Shown here in pieces: positions 1-5,716 of a stretch of 5,730 nucleotides of DNA. The notes beneath the pieces are model-generated. The model was given only the letters and a program-made list of their open reading frames with translations, was not told the DNA's origin and did no database searches. Source of the DNA: Bacilli bacterium (GTDB lineage: Bacteria; Bacillota_I; Bacilli_A; RF39; UBA660); the NCBI GenBank assembly GCA_028685275.1, contig JAQUEG010000049.1, positions 1-5,730 of the forward strand, in the 5' to 3' direction. Numbering within the stretch: the first letter of the stretch is position 1; each line of letters begins with the position of its first letter. Made by a program: the position numbers and the translations under genes.

Positions 1-113
1 TTTCCGTACTTAACTACTTTCGAAATACTAGGAATAGCAATTGATATTAATATTCCTAATACAATAATAATTGATAAAACTTCGATTAAAGTAAAACCTT
101 GTTTATTTTTCAT
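1..113 (-). CDS. Type IV prepilin / type II secretion pseudopilin-like protein, N-terminus only
   Basis: Only the first 37 codons lie in the window; the gene runs off the left edge. It reads MKNKQG, then FTLIEVL, then a hydrophobic stretch of about 20 residues ending in AIPSISKVV. This is the class III prepilin signal: a short basic leader, cleavage expected after Gly6, Phe as first residue of the mature protein (to be N-methylated) and the conserved Glu at mature position 5. Family members are cleaved by a PilD/ComC-type peptidase and assemble through this helix into a competence or type IV pilus, or a type II-like pseudopilus. Which subfamily (ComGC-like major or minor pilin) cannot be told without the C-terminus. 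The ATG start is supported by an AGAGGTGA ribosome binding site 7 bases upstream. It lies 184 bases downstream of the HerA gene on the same strand and probably starts its own transcription unit. Confidence 0.88.
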   Translation of the reverse strand, partial: MKNKQGFTLIEVLSIIIVLGILISIAIPSISKVVKYG

Positions 114-119
114 TAATAA

Positions 120-127
120 TCACCTCT
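120..127 (-). promoter_or_regulatory. Ribosome binding site of the prepilin gene
   Basis: AGAGGTGA on the minus strand matches the extended anti-Shine-Dalgarno complement (GGAGGTGAT) and ends 6 to 7 bases before the ATG at 113. It confirms that this very short edge fragment is the true start of a gene. Confidence 0.8.
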
Positions 128-143
128 ATATTTTTCCATATTC

Positions 144-172
144 AATATATCATTAAAATATTATATATTCAA
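144..172 (-). promoter_or_regulatory. Candidate sigma-A-type promoter for the prepilin gene
   Basis: On the minus strand a TTGAAT (-35-like, 4 of 6 to consensus, bases 167-172) is separated by 17 bases from TATATT (-10-like, 5 of 6, bases 144-149). Transcription would begin about 25 bases upstream of the start codon. A second pair further upstream, TTAACA then TACACT with an 18-base spacer, is also possible. The region is almost pure A/T, so such matches arise easily by chance. Confidence 0.35.
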
Positions 173-229
173 TGAATATAGTGTATTTTCTCTTGGTAAT
201 TTTTGTTAATATATTTATATTTGTTTATA

Positions 230-260
230 TATTAATATTATTTACATAATAATATTAATA
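230..260. repeat. Perfect 11-bp inverted repeat (AT-only hairpin)
   Basis: TATTAATATTA at 230-240 is the exact reverse complement of TAATATTAATA at 250-260, with a 9-base loop. It lies between the HerA stop and the prepilin start. All stem pairs are A-T and no T-run follows on the minus strand, so it is not a convincing intrinsic terminator. It may be an operator-like dyad or simply a by-product of extreme AT content. Confidence 0.4.
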
Positions 261-261
261 A

Positions 262-299
262 TTCGCAAAAGAAAAACAAAACATATTTTAGGTTTGTTT
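262..299 (-). terminator. Weak candidate terminator after the HerA gene
   Basis: On the minus strand AAACAAA (293-299, overlapping the stop codon) can pair with TTTGTTT (274-280) across a 12-base loop and is followed by TTCTTTT. The stem has a single G-C pair and the U-tract is interrupted. Its position directly after the stop codon is the main support. Confidence 0.25.
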
Positions 300-2061
300 A
301 TTGTAAATTACGACCACTCCATATATTAAATATTCTTGCACTACTACTGTGTGGTGGTGGGTCTGGTTCATCTAATTTAATAATTAAAGGGATTTTAAAT
401 GCTTTACCAAAGCCAACACAGTAACCTGGTTGAATTGAACGTTGTCGATCAATAATATCAGTATTAATATTAGGAATTGCTTTTTTCATATATTCTAAAT
501 CTTTAGGATGATTAGTACGAAATAATAAGAAACTTGCACATTGTGATAAAACTGTTTCTGATAATTCAGTTGGTCGTTGTGAAATAAGGGTTAAAACGAC
601 CCCATATTTACGACCTTCTTTAGCAATTCTTTCAAATATATTTTCACCATAAACTAAACTATCTTTATTATGAATAAAATGATGGGCTTCTTCTAATAAT
701 AAATGAATTGGAATAGAAGCTCTGTTTTTTAATAAACTAATAAAACTAAATATAATCTTAGCGTAAGTTCTAGTAATGAATGATGCTAAATTGATGTTTA
801 AACCTTCAATATCAATATTTATTACTTGCGCTTTTCGTTTTTCTTCATTAGTAATTAAATTAACGATAAATTGTTCTTTATTAATGTATTCTGGATAATC
901 AAATAATTTTGCATACCCTTTGGCAATTAATGATTTTAATTTCATTTTTAACATCATTGTTAAGTTATAAAATTTATCATCAATTAAAATGTTTTCTGAA
1001 ATAATAACAAAATTAAGGGCATTTTCTAAGTCATATAAATTACATTTACCAATTGCTTTTACTTCTTGTCGTTCTAAATCATCATCAATAAATTTTTCAA
1101 GATATTCATTAATTAAAACATTTTCTGAGAATTGACCATTACGTCCGATATTAAAACATTTTTTAAATTTACGGGTATAACCAATTCCGGGAATATCTGT
1201 ATCAAAATCAAATTCTGGTGTTGAACATATACTTATTATTTCAAATATTTCACTACGAATTTTAGATGTTGACAAATTTGAATATAAGACATTTTGAATT
1301 GATTTAGCAATTAAATGGTTTTTATATTTAGCAGCTATTTCATCATTTTGCGTAATAATAGCAAGCGTAATCATAGCTTTTTCAATAATTGCTAATTGAC
1401 TAAAATCAGTAGCACCTAATAAAAAGGCAATATCCTCAATATCTAATAACCAAATGGGAATAAAAATTTGTTGTTCATATGGTTGTTTAGGATTAGTAGT
1501 ATAGGCTTTATAATAATAATTAGGGTTTTTTTGATGCATATCTTTAAAAGCAGTATCATATTCACCATGTACATCAAAAAGAAAGAAAGTCGAATTAAAA
1601 GCAATATTATTAGGATTATAAAATAATGATTGTAATATTTTAGATACGCCATAAGATTTACCACTACCAGTATTACCAAAAATAGCTAAGTGATTACTAA
1701 ATAAAGCATCAATATTAACATTAACAATCATATTGTTATAAATAATTGATTTCCCAAAATTAAAGGCTGATTCATCATTATTATTCATAATAATTTCTAA
1801 TTCAGAAAGGTCTATAACTCGTACTTGAGAAGATAATTTTGGTTTTTTAATAATACCAGGGATGAAGATGTTATTTTGAAATTCACCTAAAAAATGAACA
1901 ATTATTATATCATTATTTATTTGGGTTATTTCGCCTAATATTTTTCGTTCTTCATCTTCAAAAATTAAATGTAAATTTACTAAGTCAGCCATTGTTGATT
2001 GATTAGTATTAATTTTAATGTGGGCTTCATTATCATTAATAAGAATAATTTTTTCTAACAT
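298..2061 (-). CDS. herA: HerA-type DNA translocase/helicase ATPase (DUF87 family)
   Basis: A 587-residue cytoplasmic ATPase of the HerA/FtsK superfamily, expected to form a hexameric ring that pumps double-stranded DNA. Seen in the sequence: an N-terminal beta-rich region (about 1-90) matching the HAS-barrel position; Walker A GNTGSGKS (129-136); the HerA signature FDVHGEYD (162-169); a helical insertion (about 200-400); Walker B HLLLEEAH (453-460, acidic pair E457/E458); IAKEGRKYGV (479-488), which includes the likely arginine finger R484; the sensor stretch ISQRPTELS (493-501); and a C-terminal tail with PDPPPHSSSA (567-576), which resembles the closing brace of the family. All motifs are intact and the length is normal. 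The ATG has a textbook AGGAGGT site. Known HerA proteins act with NurA in end resection, or with SIR2 or other effectors in phage defence. No such partner is present here, so the exact role is open. It follows dinB by 58 bases and has a good promoter in that gap. Confidence 0.9.
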   Translation of the reverse strand: MLEKIILINDNEAHIKINTNQSTMADLVNLHLIFEDEERKILGEITQINNDIIIVHFLGEFQNNIFIPGIIKKPKLSSQVRVIDLSELEIIMNNNDESAFNFGKSIIYNNMIVNVNIDALFSNHLAIFGNTGSGKSYGVSKILQSLFYNPNNIAFNSTFFLFDVHGEYDTAFKDMHQKNPNYYYKAYTTNPKQPYEQQIFIPIWLLDIEDIAFLLGATDFSQLAIIEKAMITLAIITQNDEIAAKYKNHLIAKSIQNVLYSNLSTSKIRSEIFEIISICSTPEFDFDTDIPGIGYTRKFKKCFNIGRNGQFSENVLINEYLEKFIDDDLERQEVKAIGKCNLYDLENALNFVIISENILIDDKFYNLTMMLKMKLKSLIAKGYAKLFDYPEYINKEQFIVNLITNEEKRKAQVINIDIEGLNINLASFITRTYAKIIFSFISLLKNRASIPIHLLLEEAHHFIHNKDSLVYGENIFERIAKEGRKYGVVLTLISQRPTELSETVLSQCASFLLFRTNHPKDLEYMKKAIPNINTDIIDRQRSIQPGYCVGFGKAFKIPLIIKLDEPDPPPHSSSARIFNIWSGRNLQ

Positions 2062-2065
2062 ATAG

Positions 2066-2072
2066 ACCTCCT
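2066..2072 (-). promoter_or_regulatory. Ribosome binding site of the HerA gene
   Basis: A perfect AGGAGGT on the minus strand sits 4 bases from the ATG at 2061. It is the strongest Shine-Dalgarno sequence in the window and fixes the start. Confidence 0.85.
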
Positions 2073-2083
2073 ATTATGCATAT

Positions 2084-2112
2084 ATTATAGAACATTTTTT
2101 AAATAAAAACAA
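2084..2112 (-). promoter_or_regulatory. Likely sigma-A-type promoter of the HerA gene
   Basis: On the minus strand a perfect TATAAT (2084-2089) lies 17 bases downstream of TTGTTT (2107-2112, matching TTG of the -35 consensus). Transcription would start near 2077, just ahead of the ribosome binding site. The whole element fits in the 58-base gap after the dinB stop, so HerA may be expressed on its own as well as by read-through from the upstream operon. Confidence 0.5.
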
Positions 2113-2119
2113 TAACATG

Positions 2120-3310
2120 TCAAAATTTGGTGTTAATATTTGGTTCAGTAATAATATGTTCACCATATTTTTCTTTTAATTGGTCAATTGTTTGTTCTAA
2201 TTTAATATTAGAATTTCTTTTCACTTCTTTTTCAAATATAGATAATTGATAATTAGTATCATTACTTAATTGATCAAATCTTACACCAATTAAACGAATT
2301 GGTTTTGAGGGCCACATTTCATTTAATAAATTTTGAGCAGTATCATATATTTCGTCAGTTAAATTAGTAGCATTAATAATTTTACGTTGATGATTATAAG
2401 TATTAAATTGTTGATCTTTTAAAATAACAGCAATAACTTTTGTATAACGATTTTGTTTTCTTAATTTATAACTTAATTGTTGAATAATTTTTTTTAATAT
2501 TTCATATGCTTCATTTTTATTGGTTAAATTATGCTCTAAAGTAATAGAATGACTAATTCCCTTAGTTTGTTCTTTTTTAATAATAACAGATGTATAATTT
2601 ATTCCCTTAGCACTTTCAATCATATCAATAGTACGATTTTTAAAATATTTATATAAAATATTAGGATCAGCAGTAGCAAGGTCTTTAATTGTATGAATAT
2701 TTAATTGGTTTAATTTGGTACTAGTCTTTTTTCCAATACCAAATAATTTAGATACTGGTAAAGGCCACATTTTGGTTTTAATTTCATTGTCAAATAATGT
2801 ATGAATTTGATTGGGTTTTTTAAAATCAGAAGCCATTTTAGCCGTTAATTTATTATTACCAATACCAATATTAACGGTAAAACCTAATTCTTTTTTTATT
2901 TCATCTTTTAATTTATTAGCAAATTTTAGCGGTTCTCCATATAATTTTTTTATTTTTCCATAATCAATAAAACATTCATCGATGGAAAAGATTTCGATAT
3001 CAGGGGTATATTTTTGAATTAAAGTAAATAATTGATTAGACATTTCTTGATATACATTATATTGAGGAGGAAATACTTGTAATTGTGGACATTTTTTACG
3101 TGCTTGATATAAACTTTCTCCGGTTATAATACCCTTTTCTTTAGCTAAAGGGCTTTTTGCTAAAACAATGCCATGACGTTTATTTTCATCGCCACCAATA
3201 ACTGCTTCAATTGTTCTTATATCAATTGCATAACCTTCTTTTAACATATTTACTGCACTCCATGATAAAAAGGCATTATTAACATCAATATGAAATATAA
3301 TTTGGGTCAC
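2120..3310 (-). CDS. dinB: Y-family translesion DNA polymerase (DNA polymerase IV-like)
   Basis: A 396-residue error-prone polymerase that copies past damaged bases. The palm begins with HIDVNNAFLSW (7-17): D9 is the first metal ligand and F14 the likely steric gate against ribonucleotides. SIDECF (109-114) gives the other catalytic acids D111 and E112. A finger segment covers about 38-75. The GIGNNKLTAKMAS motif (149-161) and a helix-hairpin-helix, LFGIGKKTSTKL (189-200), follow, then the little-finger domain (about 240-345). QLSIF at 355-359 is a typical sliding-clamp binding pentapeptide, so the protein should be recruited to DnaN. It is longer than E. coli DinB (351) and nearer Bacillus Y-family enzymes. 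The start is GTG, chosen because AAGGGGTGA lies at ideal spacing; no nearby ATG suits. It ends with TGA. It is 20 bases downstream of the AlkD gene and probably co-transcribed. I see no LexA box near it. Confidence 0.94.
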   Translation of the reverse strand: MTQIIFHIDVNNAFLSWSAVNMLKEGYAIDIRTIEAVIGGDENKRHGIVLAKSPLAKEKGIITGESLYQARKKCPQLQVFPPQYNVYQEMSNQLFTLIQKYTPDIEIFSIDECFIDYGKIKKLYGEPLKFANKLKDEIKKELGFTVNIGIGNNKLTAKMASDFKKPNQIHTLFDNEIKTKMWPLPVSKLFGIGKKTSTKLNQLNIHTIKDLATADPNILYKYFKNRTIDMIESAKGINYTSVIIKKEQTKGISHSITLEHNLTNKNEAYEILKKIIQQLSYKLRKQNRYTKVIAVILKDQQFNTYNHQRKIINATNLTDEIYDTAQNLLNEMWPSKPIRLIGVRFDQLSNDTNYQLSIFEKEVKRNSNIKLEQTIDQLKEKYGEHIITEPNINTKF

Positions 3311-3314
3311 AATA

Positions 3315-3323
3315 TCACCCCTT
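3315..3323 (-). promoter_or_regulatory. Ribosome binding site deciding the GTG start of dinB
   Basis: AAGGGGTGA on the minus strand followed by TATT places the GTG at 3310 at normal distance. This supports a non-ATG start with the expected HID motif at residues 7-9, as in other Y-family enzymes. Confidence 0.75.
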
Positions 3324-3330
3324 AAAGATA

Positions 3331-4041
3331 TTATATTGTTCCTTTTAAAAAGGCTTGTCTTATTTCTTCATCAAAATTTTCAATTGCGTATCTTAACATT
3401 GTTCTAGGCATCTTTTGATAATGTTGTTGTAAGAAATTAAAAGTTTGCTGATAATCTTTGTTTCCAACTTCTCTAAGCATCCACCCTACTGCTTTATGAA
3501 TTAAATCATGTTTATGATTAATTAGGATTAAAGCCAGTTTTAAGGTGTCTCTATAGTCATTATTTCTAATAAAATATAAAGTAGAAAGAATTGCGATTCG
3601 TTGTTCCCATAAATTATTACTATTTGCTAAAGTATATAAAATATCACGATTAAGGTAATTATTATATAGGTATGCTCCAATAATATTAGGGGCCGATATA
3701 TCAACTAGATCCCAATTATTAATATAATTAGTATTATTTAAATATAAATTATATATTTCTTTTTGTTCTTTTAAATTAGCTTTTTTCATTTTATAAGTTA
3801 GGATTATTAATGTTGTTAAGCGAACTTCATGATATTTATTTCTAATTAATTGTCTAATTGTTTTAAAATCAATTTGCTCTAAATATTTCTTGGCAATTTT
3901 ACGTTGTAAAGGGACACTAACACCAAAAAAAAGGTCCCCTTCACCATACTCCCCAGGACCTGTTTTAAAGAAATGTTTATATATTTTTATTTTATCATCA
4001 TTTTTTAATTCTTTTAATTCATTTATAATAATGCTATCCAT
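3331..4041 (-). CDS. alkD: DNA alkylation repair glycosylase, AlkD family
   Basis: A 236-residue all-helical HEAT-repeat protein of the AlkD family, which removes positively charged N3- and N7-alkylated purines from DNA without base flipping, leaving an abasic site. Family signatures visible are FKTGPGEYGEGDLFFGVSVP near residues 25-44, NNWDLVD (108-114), WEQRIAIL (145-152) and KAVGWMLREVG (183-193). The residues known to line the active site of Bacillus cereus AlkD (W109, D113, R148, W187) correspond to W110, D114, R148 and W187 here, so the enzyme should be active. Length matches the family. The ATG is only 2 bases after the upstream DUF1292 stop codon, and its ribosome binding site GAGGAG is written in the last codons of that gene, which implies tight translational coupling. 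The Y-family polymerase follows after 20 bases. Substrate range cannot be read from sequence. Confidence 0.93.
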   Translation of the reverse strand: MDSIIINELKELKNDDKIKIYKHFFKTGPGEYGEGDLFFGVSVPLQRKIAKKYLEQIDFKTIRQLIRNKYHEVRLTTLIILTYKMKKANLKEQKEIYNLYLNNTNYINNWDLVDISAPNIIGAYLYNNYLNRDILYTLANSNNLWEQRIAILSTLYFIRNNDYRDTLKLALILINHKHDLIHKAVGWMLREVGNKDYQQTFNFLQQHYQKMPRTMLRYAIENFDEEIRQAFLKGTI

Positions 4042-4043
4042 TG

Positions 4044-4328
4044 TTACTCCTCTTCATAAATTAATTTTTCAGCTTCATCAATTAGTTCTTCTATTAATTT
4101 ATCATTGTTTACTTCAATATATTCTTCTTTATCATTATCTTTTTTTACTTCCATAATATAAACATTATGACCTTCTTCATGATCACATTCATCATCACAT
4201 TCATGATCTTCAAAGAGGATGGCATATGTTTTATTTTTATATTCAAACTCCTTGAATAAATTTAAAGTTAATTCATTACCATCTTCATCATTAAGGATTA
4301 CTTCTTTCATTTCTTTTTTCATTTTCAT
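4044..4328 (-). CDS. DUF1292 family acidic protein (YrzB-like) with a Cys/His loop
   Basis: A 94-residue, strongly acidic, probably cytoplasmic protein. The start pattern (VILNDEDGNELTLNLFKEFEYKNKTYAIL, about 10-38, then VYIMEV at 56-61) and the acidic helical end (EELIDEAEKLIYEEE) fit the DUF1292 family, whose function is unknown. Between the strands lies H42-E-C-D-D-E-C-D-H50 followed by H54, a cluster of two Cys and three His that could bind a metal; this loop comes from a 12-base tandem duplication (4179-4202). Start choice is uncertain. The Shine-Dalgarno GAAAGGG is only 2 bases from the ATG at 4328 but 8 bases from a second in-frame ATG at 4322, so the protein may begin at Met3 (92 residues). 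It lies 11 bases after the DUF421 gene and 2 bases before alkD, within one apparent operon. Confidence 0.82.
   Translation of the reverse strand: MKMKKEMKEVILNDEDGNELTLNLFKEFEYKNKTYAILFEDHECDDECDHEEGHNVYIMEVKKDNDKEEYIEVNNDKLIEELIDEAEKLIYEEE
4047..4052 (-). promoter_or_regulatory. Ribosome binding site of alkD inside the DUF1292 3' end
   Basis: GAGGAG on the minus strand is formed by the last two Glu codons of the DUF1292 gene, 5 bases before the alkD ATG. The arrangement suggests that ribosomes finishing DUF1292 re-initiate on alkD. Confidence 0.75.
4179..4202 (-). repeat. 12-bp tandem duplication inside the DUF1292 gene
   Basis: GAATGTGATGAT (4191-4202) and GAATGTGATCAT (4179-4190) are adjacent in-frame copies differing at one base. 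They encode Glu-Cys-Asp-Asp and Glu-Cys-Asp-His, doubling the cysteine content of the loop. The copy number could vary between strains by slippage. Confidence 0.8.
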
Positions 4329-4339
4329 CGCCCTTTCTT

Positions 4340-4990
4340 TTAATTATTAATGTCACTTCTTTTTATAATAAAGGTTTTATCACCCTTATAAAAAGCATAA
4401 AAAATATTATTTAAACGTACTTTTTGATTATTTAAAATATTATTTAACCATTTTTCATCTTTTTTTAATATTTTTAAAGTATCATATTGAGGTTTACCAT
4501 CTAAAATTAATGGCAGTGGTATATCACTTTTCTTTTCATTTTCATTATATTTAAATATTGATAAACGACCATTATTTTCTAATATAGCGTATTCTATATC
4601 TTCAATACTTTTTATTTCTTTTTCTCTTAATTGTAATAATAAATCTTCTAAGTTATAGCGTTGTTTAATCATTTCTTTAAAATTTAATTTACCATTAGTA
4701 ATAATCATTGCCGGTTTGCCATCTATTATTTCTCTTAAACGAGGTAATTTTAATGAAAAATACGCAATTACGATTTGGACTAAAACTAAAAAACTAATTG
4801 GAATAATTGTTAATAACATTGATTTATTAACTTCTTCTACACTAATGGCAACCATTTCAGCAATTAATATAGAAATAATTAAATCCATTACGCCTAATTG
4901 TCCTACTTCTCTTTTTCCCATAATACGATAACAAATGGAAATAAACAAATAGAAAAAGATGATGCGATAAAGAATATTTAAATATGCCAT
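4340..4990 (-). CDS. DUF421 (YetF-type) membrane protein
   Basis: A 216-residue membrane protein of the DUF421/YetF family. Three hydrophobic helices occupy about 4-23, 34-51 and 57-79. Between the first two is RIMGKREVGQLGVMDL (22-37), the family signature. The cytoplasmic part follows with DGKPAMIITNG (90-100), LLLQLREKEIKSIEDIEYAI (117-136) and LENNGRLSIF (137-146), all typical of the soluble DUF421 domain. Bacillus relatives (YetF, YdfS, 2Duf) have been linked to spore membrane properties, but the family also occurs in non-sporulating bacteria and its molecular role is not settled. The ATG has an AGGTGAT site. It is the first gene of the apparent operon with DUF1292, alkD and dinB, and is divergent from the TIGR04086-type gene. 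Nothing in the sequence ties it mechanistically to DNA repair. Confidence 0.88.
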   Translation of the reverse strand: MAYLNILYRIIFFYLFISICYRIMGKREVGQLGVMDLIISILIAEMVAISVEEVNKSMLLTIIPISFLVLVQIVIAYFSLKLPRLREIIDGKPAMIITNGKLNFKEMIKQRYNLEDLLLQLREKEIKSIEDIEYAILENNGRLSIFKYNENEKKSDIPLPLILDGKPQYDTLKILKKDEKWLNNILNNQKVRLNNIFYAFYKGDKTFIIKRSDINN

Positions 4991-5063
4991 AATATCACCT
5001 ATTACATTATGTTCTAAGTCATATTTTTTTATTCATTTAATATATTTTAGTATAGGTGATATT
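4991..5063. promoter_or_regulatory. Divergent spacer expected to carry both promoters
   Basis: These 73 bases separate the start codons of the DUF421 gene (minus) and the TIGR04086-type gene (plus), so promoters for both are expected here. I can only point to hexamers: TATATT (5041-5046, plus) and CATAAT (minus, near 5006-5011), neither with a good -35. Each end carries AGGTGATATTATG reading outward, so ribosome binding site, spacer and start codon form a 13-base inverted repeat (4988-5000 and 5054-5066). Confidence 0.4.
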
Positions 5064-5429
5064 ATGAATTTATATTTTAAAATTATTGGTTATGTTTTTC
5101 TTTATATTATTATTTTAACCTTTATTCTTACAATTAGTCATTATTTTAATCTAATTAATAAAAAATGGTTAGATATTATTAAAATTATTATTCCAAGTGT
5201 TTCATTATTAATTGGTGGTTATCGTTTAGGTTATCGTAGTAAATGTCGTGGTTGGTTAGAAGGTATTAAATTAGCATTAGTAATTATTTTAATATTTTTA
5301 TTAGTTATTGTAATTTTTCAATTACCATTTAGTTTAAAAAACTTACTTTATTATACGATTATATTATTCTCTTCAATGTTAGGTAGTATGATTGGTATTA
5401 GTCGTAAACCAAAAGAATCTAATTCTTAA
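5064..5429 (+). CDS. Small four-helix membrane protein, TIGR04086/YrzE-like
   Basis: A 121-residue integral membrane protein with four hydrophobic segments at about 8-28, 38-57, 66-86 and 93-112 and a short charged tail (SRKPKESNS). The centre has GGYRLGYRSKCRGWLEGIKL (51-70), a glycine-rich turn followed by a basic loop and Gly-Trp-x-x-Gly. This pattern, the length and the helix count match the TIGR04086 (Bacillus YrzE-like) family, whose function is unknown. The ATG is preceded by AGGTGAT at normal spacing. It is the only plus-strand gene here, divergent from the DUF421 gene. Its TAA stop overlaps the stop of the convergent gene. Assignment to the family rests on pattern memory rather than an alignment. 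Confidence 0.78.
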   Translation: MNLYFKIIGYVFLYIIILTFILTISHYFNLINKKWLDIIKIIIPSVSLLIGGYRLGYRSKCRGWLEGIKLALVIILIFLLVIVIFQLPFSLKNLLYYTIILFSSMLGSMIGISRKPKESNS

Positions 5430-5716
5430 TTTAGAGTAATCATAATTGTTTCTTCTTCAACTAATATATATAATTGTTTATTTAAAACATAATAATCAGT
5501 ATCATTAGTTAAAGGATTTTCATCAGGATTGATTCCTAATTGTGATATTTGTTCTTGATATTGATTTTTAATTATATTTATATCAATTTCCTTTTTATTT
5601 AAATAATCAAACAAACCATATATTTCTTGTGTTACTACATCATAAGCAATTGTTGTTTGATTATAAAAAGCATGTCCCATTGGTTCCGCAATTGTTTTAT
5701 TAAATATAATAAACAT
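5426..5716 (-). CDS. Unrecognised small protein, possibly 5'-truncated by the window edge
   Basis: I do not recognise this 96-residue protein. It has no evident signal peptide or membrane helix. It contains IAYDVVTQEIYGLFDYLNKK (23-42), a probably helical middle rich in Asn, Gln and Ile, and a predicted beta-strand end, YYVLNKQLYILVEEETIMITLN region (75-96). No known catalytic motif stands out. Composition matches its neighbours, and the frame is open for its whole length, so it is probably a real gene. The ATG at 5716 lacks a ribosome binding site, and the frame stays open through the last 14 bases of the window (encoding DDSI just before the Met). The true start may therefore lie beyond the right edge, with this being the C-terminal part of a larger protein. 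Its stop shares TTAA with the stop of the convergent membrane-protein gene. Confidence 0.6.
   Translation of the reverse strand: MFIIFNKTIAEPMGHAFYNQTTIAYDVVTQEIYGLFDYLNKKEIDINIIKNQYQEQISQLGINPDENPLTNDTDYYVLNKQLYILVEEETIMITLN

Noticed and set aside
1443..1679. Minus-strand open frame of 78 codons inside the HerA gene
   Set aside because: It lies in another frame of the same strand over the well-supported HerA coding region, has low-complexity Ile/Leu composition and no ribosome binding site of note.
2120..2122. TGA as tryptophan (Mycoplasma-type code)
   Set aside because: All 11 Trp codons in the recognised genes are TGG, no gene has an internal TGA, and reading through this TGA would add only a few residues before TAA.
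2079..2122. Intrinsic terminator between dinB and the HerA gene
   Set aside because: The only pairings are short A/T stems without G-C pairs. The gap reads better as a promoter.
298..4041. HerA with neighbours as a known anti-phage defence system
   Set aside because: No SIR2, NurA, DUF4297 or other effector gene is adjacent. The neighbours are standard repair enzymes and housekeeping families, with no mobile-element signs.
3890..4156. Plus-strand open frame of 88 codons over the alkD/DUF1292 junction
   Set aside because: It is antisense to two recognised genes and has a composition expected of reverse-complemented AT-rich coding DNA.
4716..4931. Plus-strand open frame of 71 codons antisense to the DUF421 gene
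   Set aside because: It mirrors the conserved DUF421 coding sequence and shows no independent start signal or family pattern.
4996..5015. Possible LexA/SOS box (GAAC half-site near the DUF421 start), and GAAC-like bits near 2090 and 3340
   Set aside because: None has the paired GAAC-N4-GTTC arrangement of the Bacillota LexA site. No SOS control of dinB or HerA can be claimed from this window.
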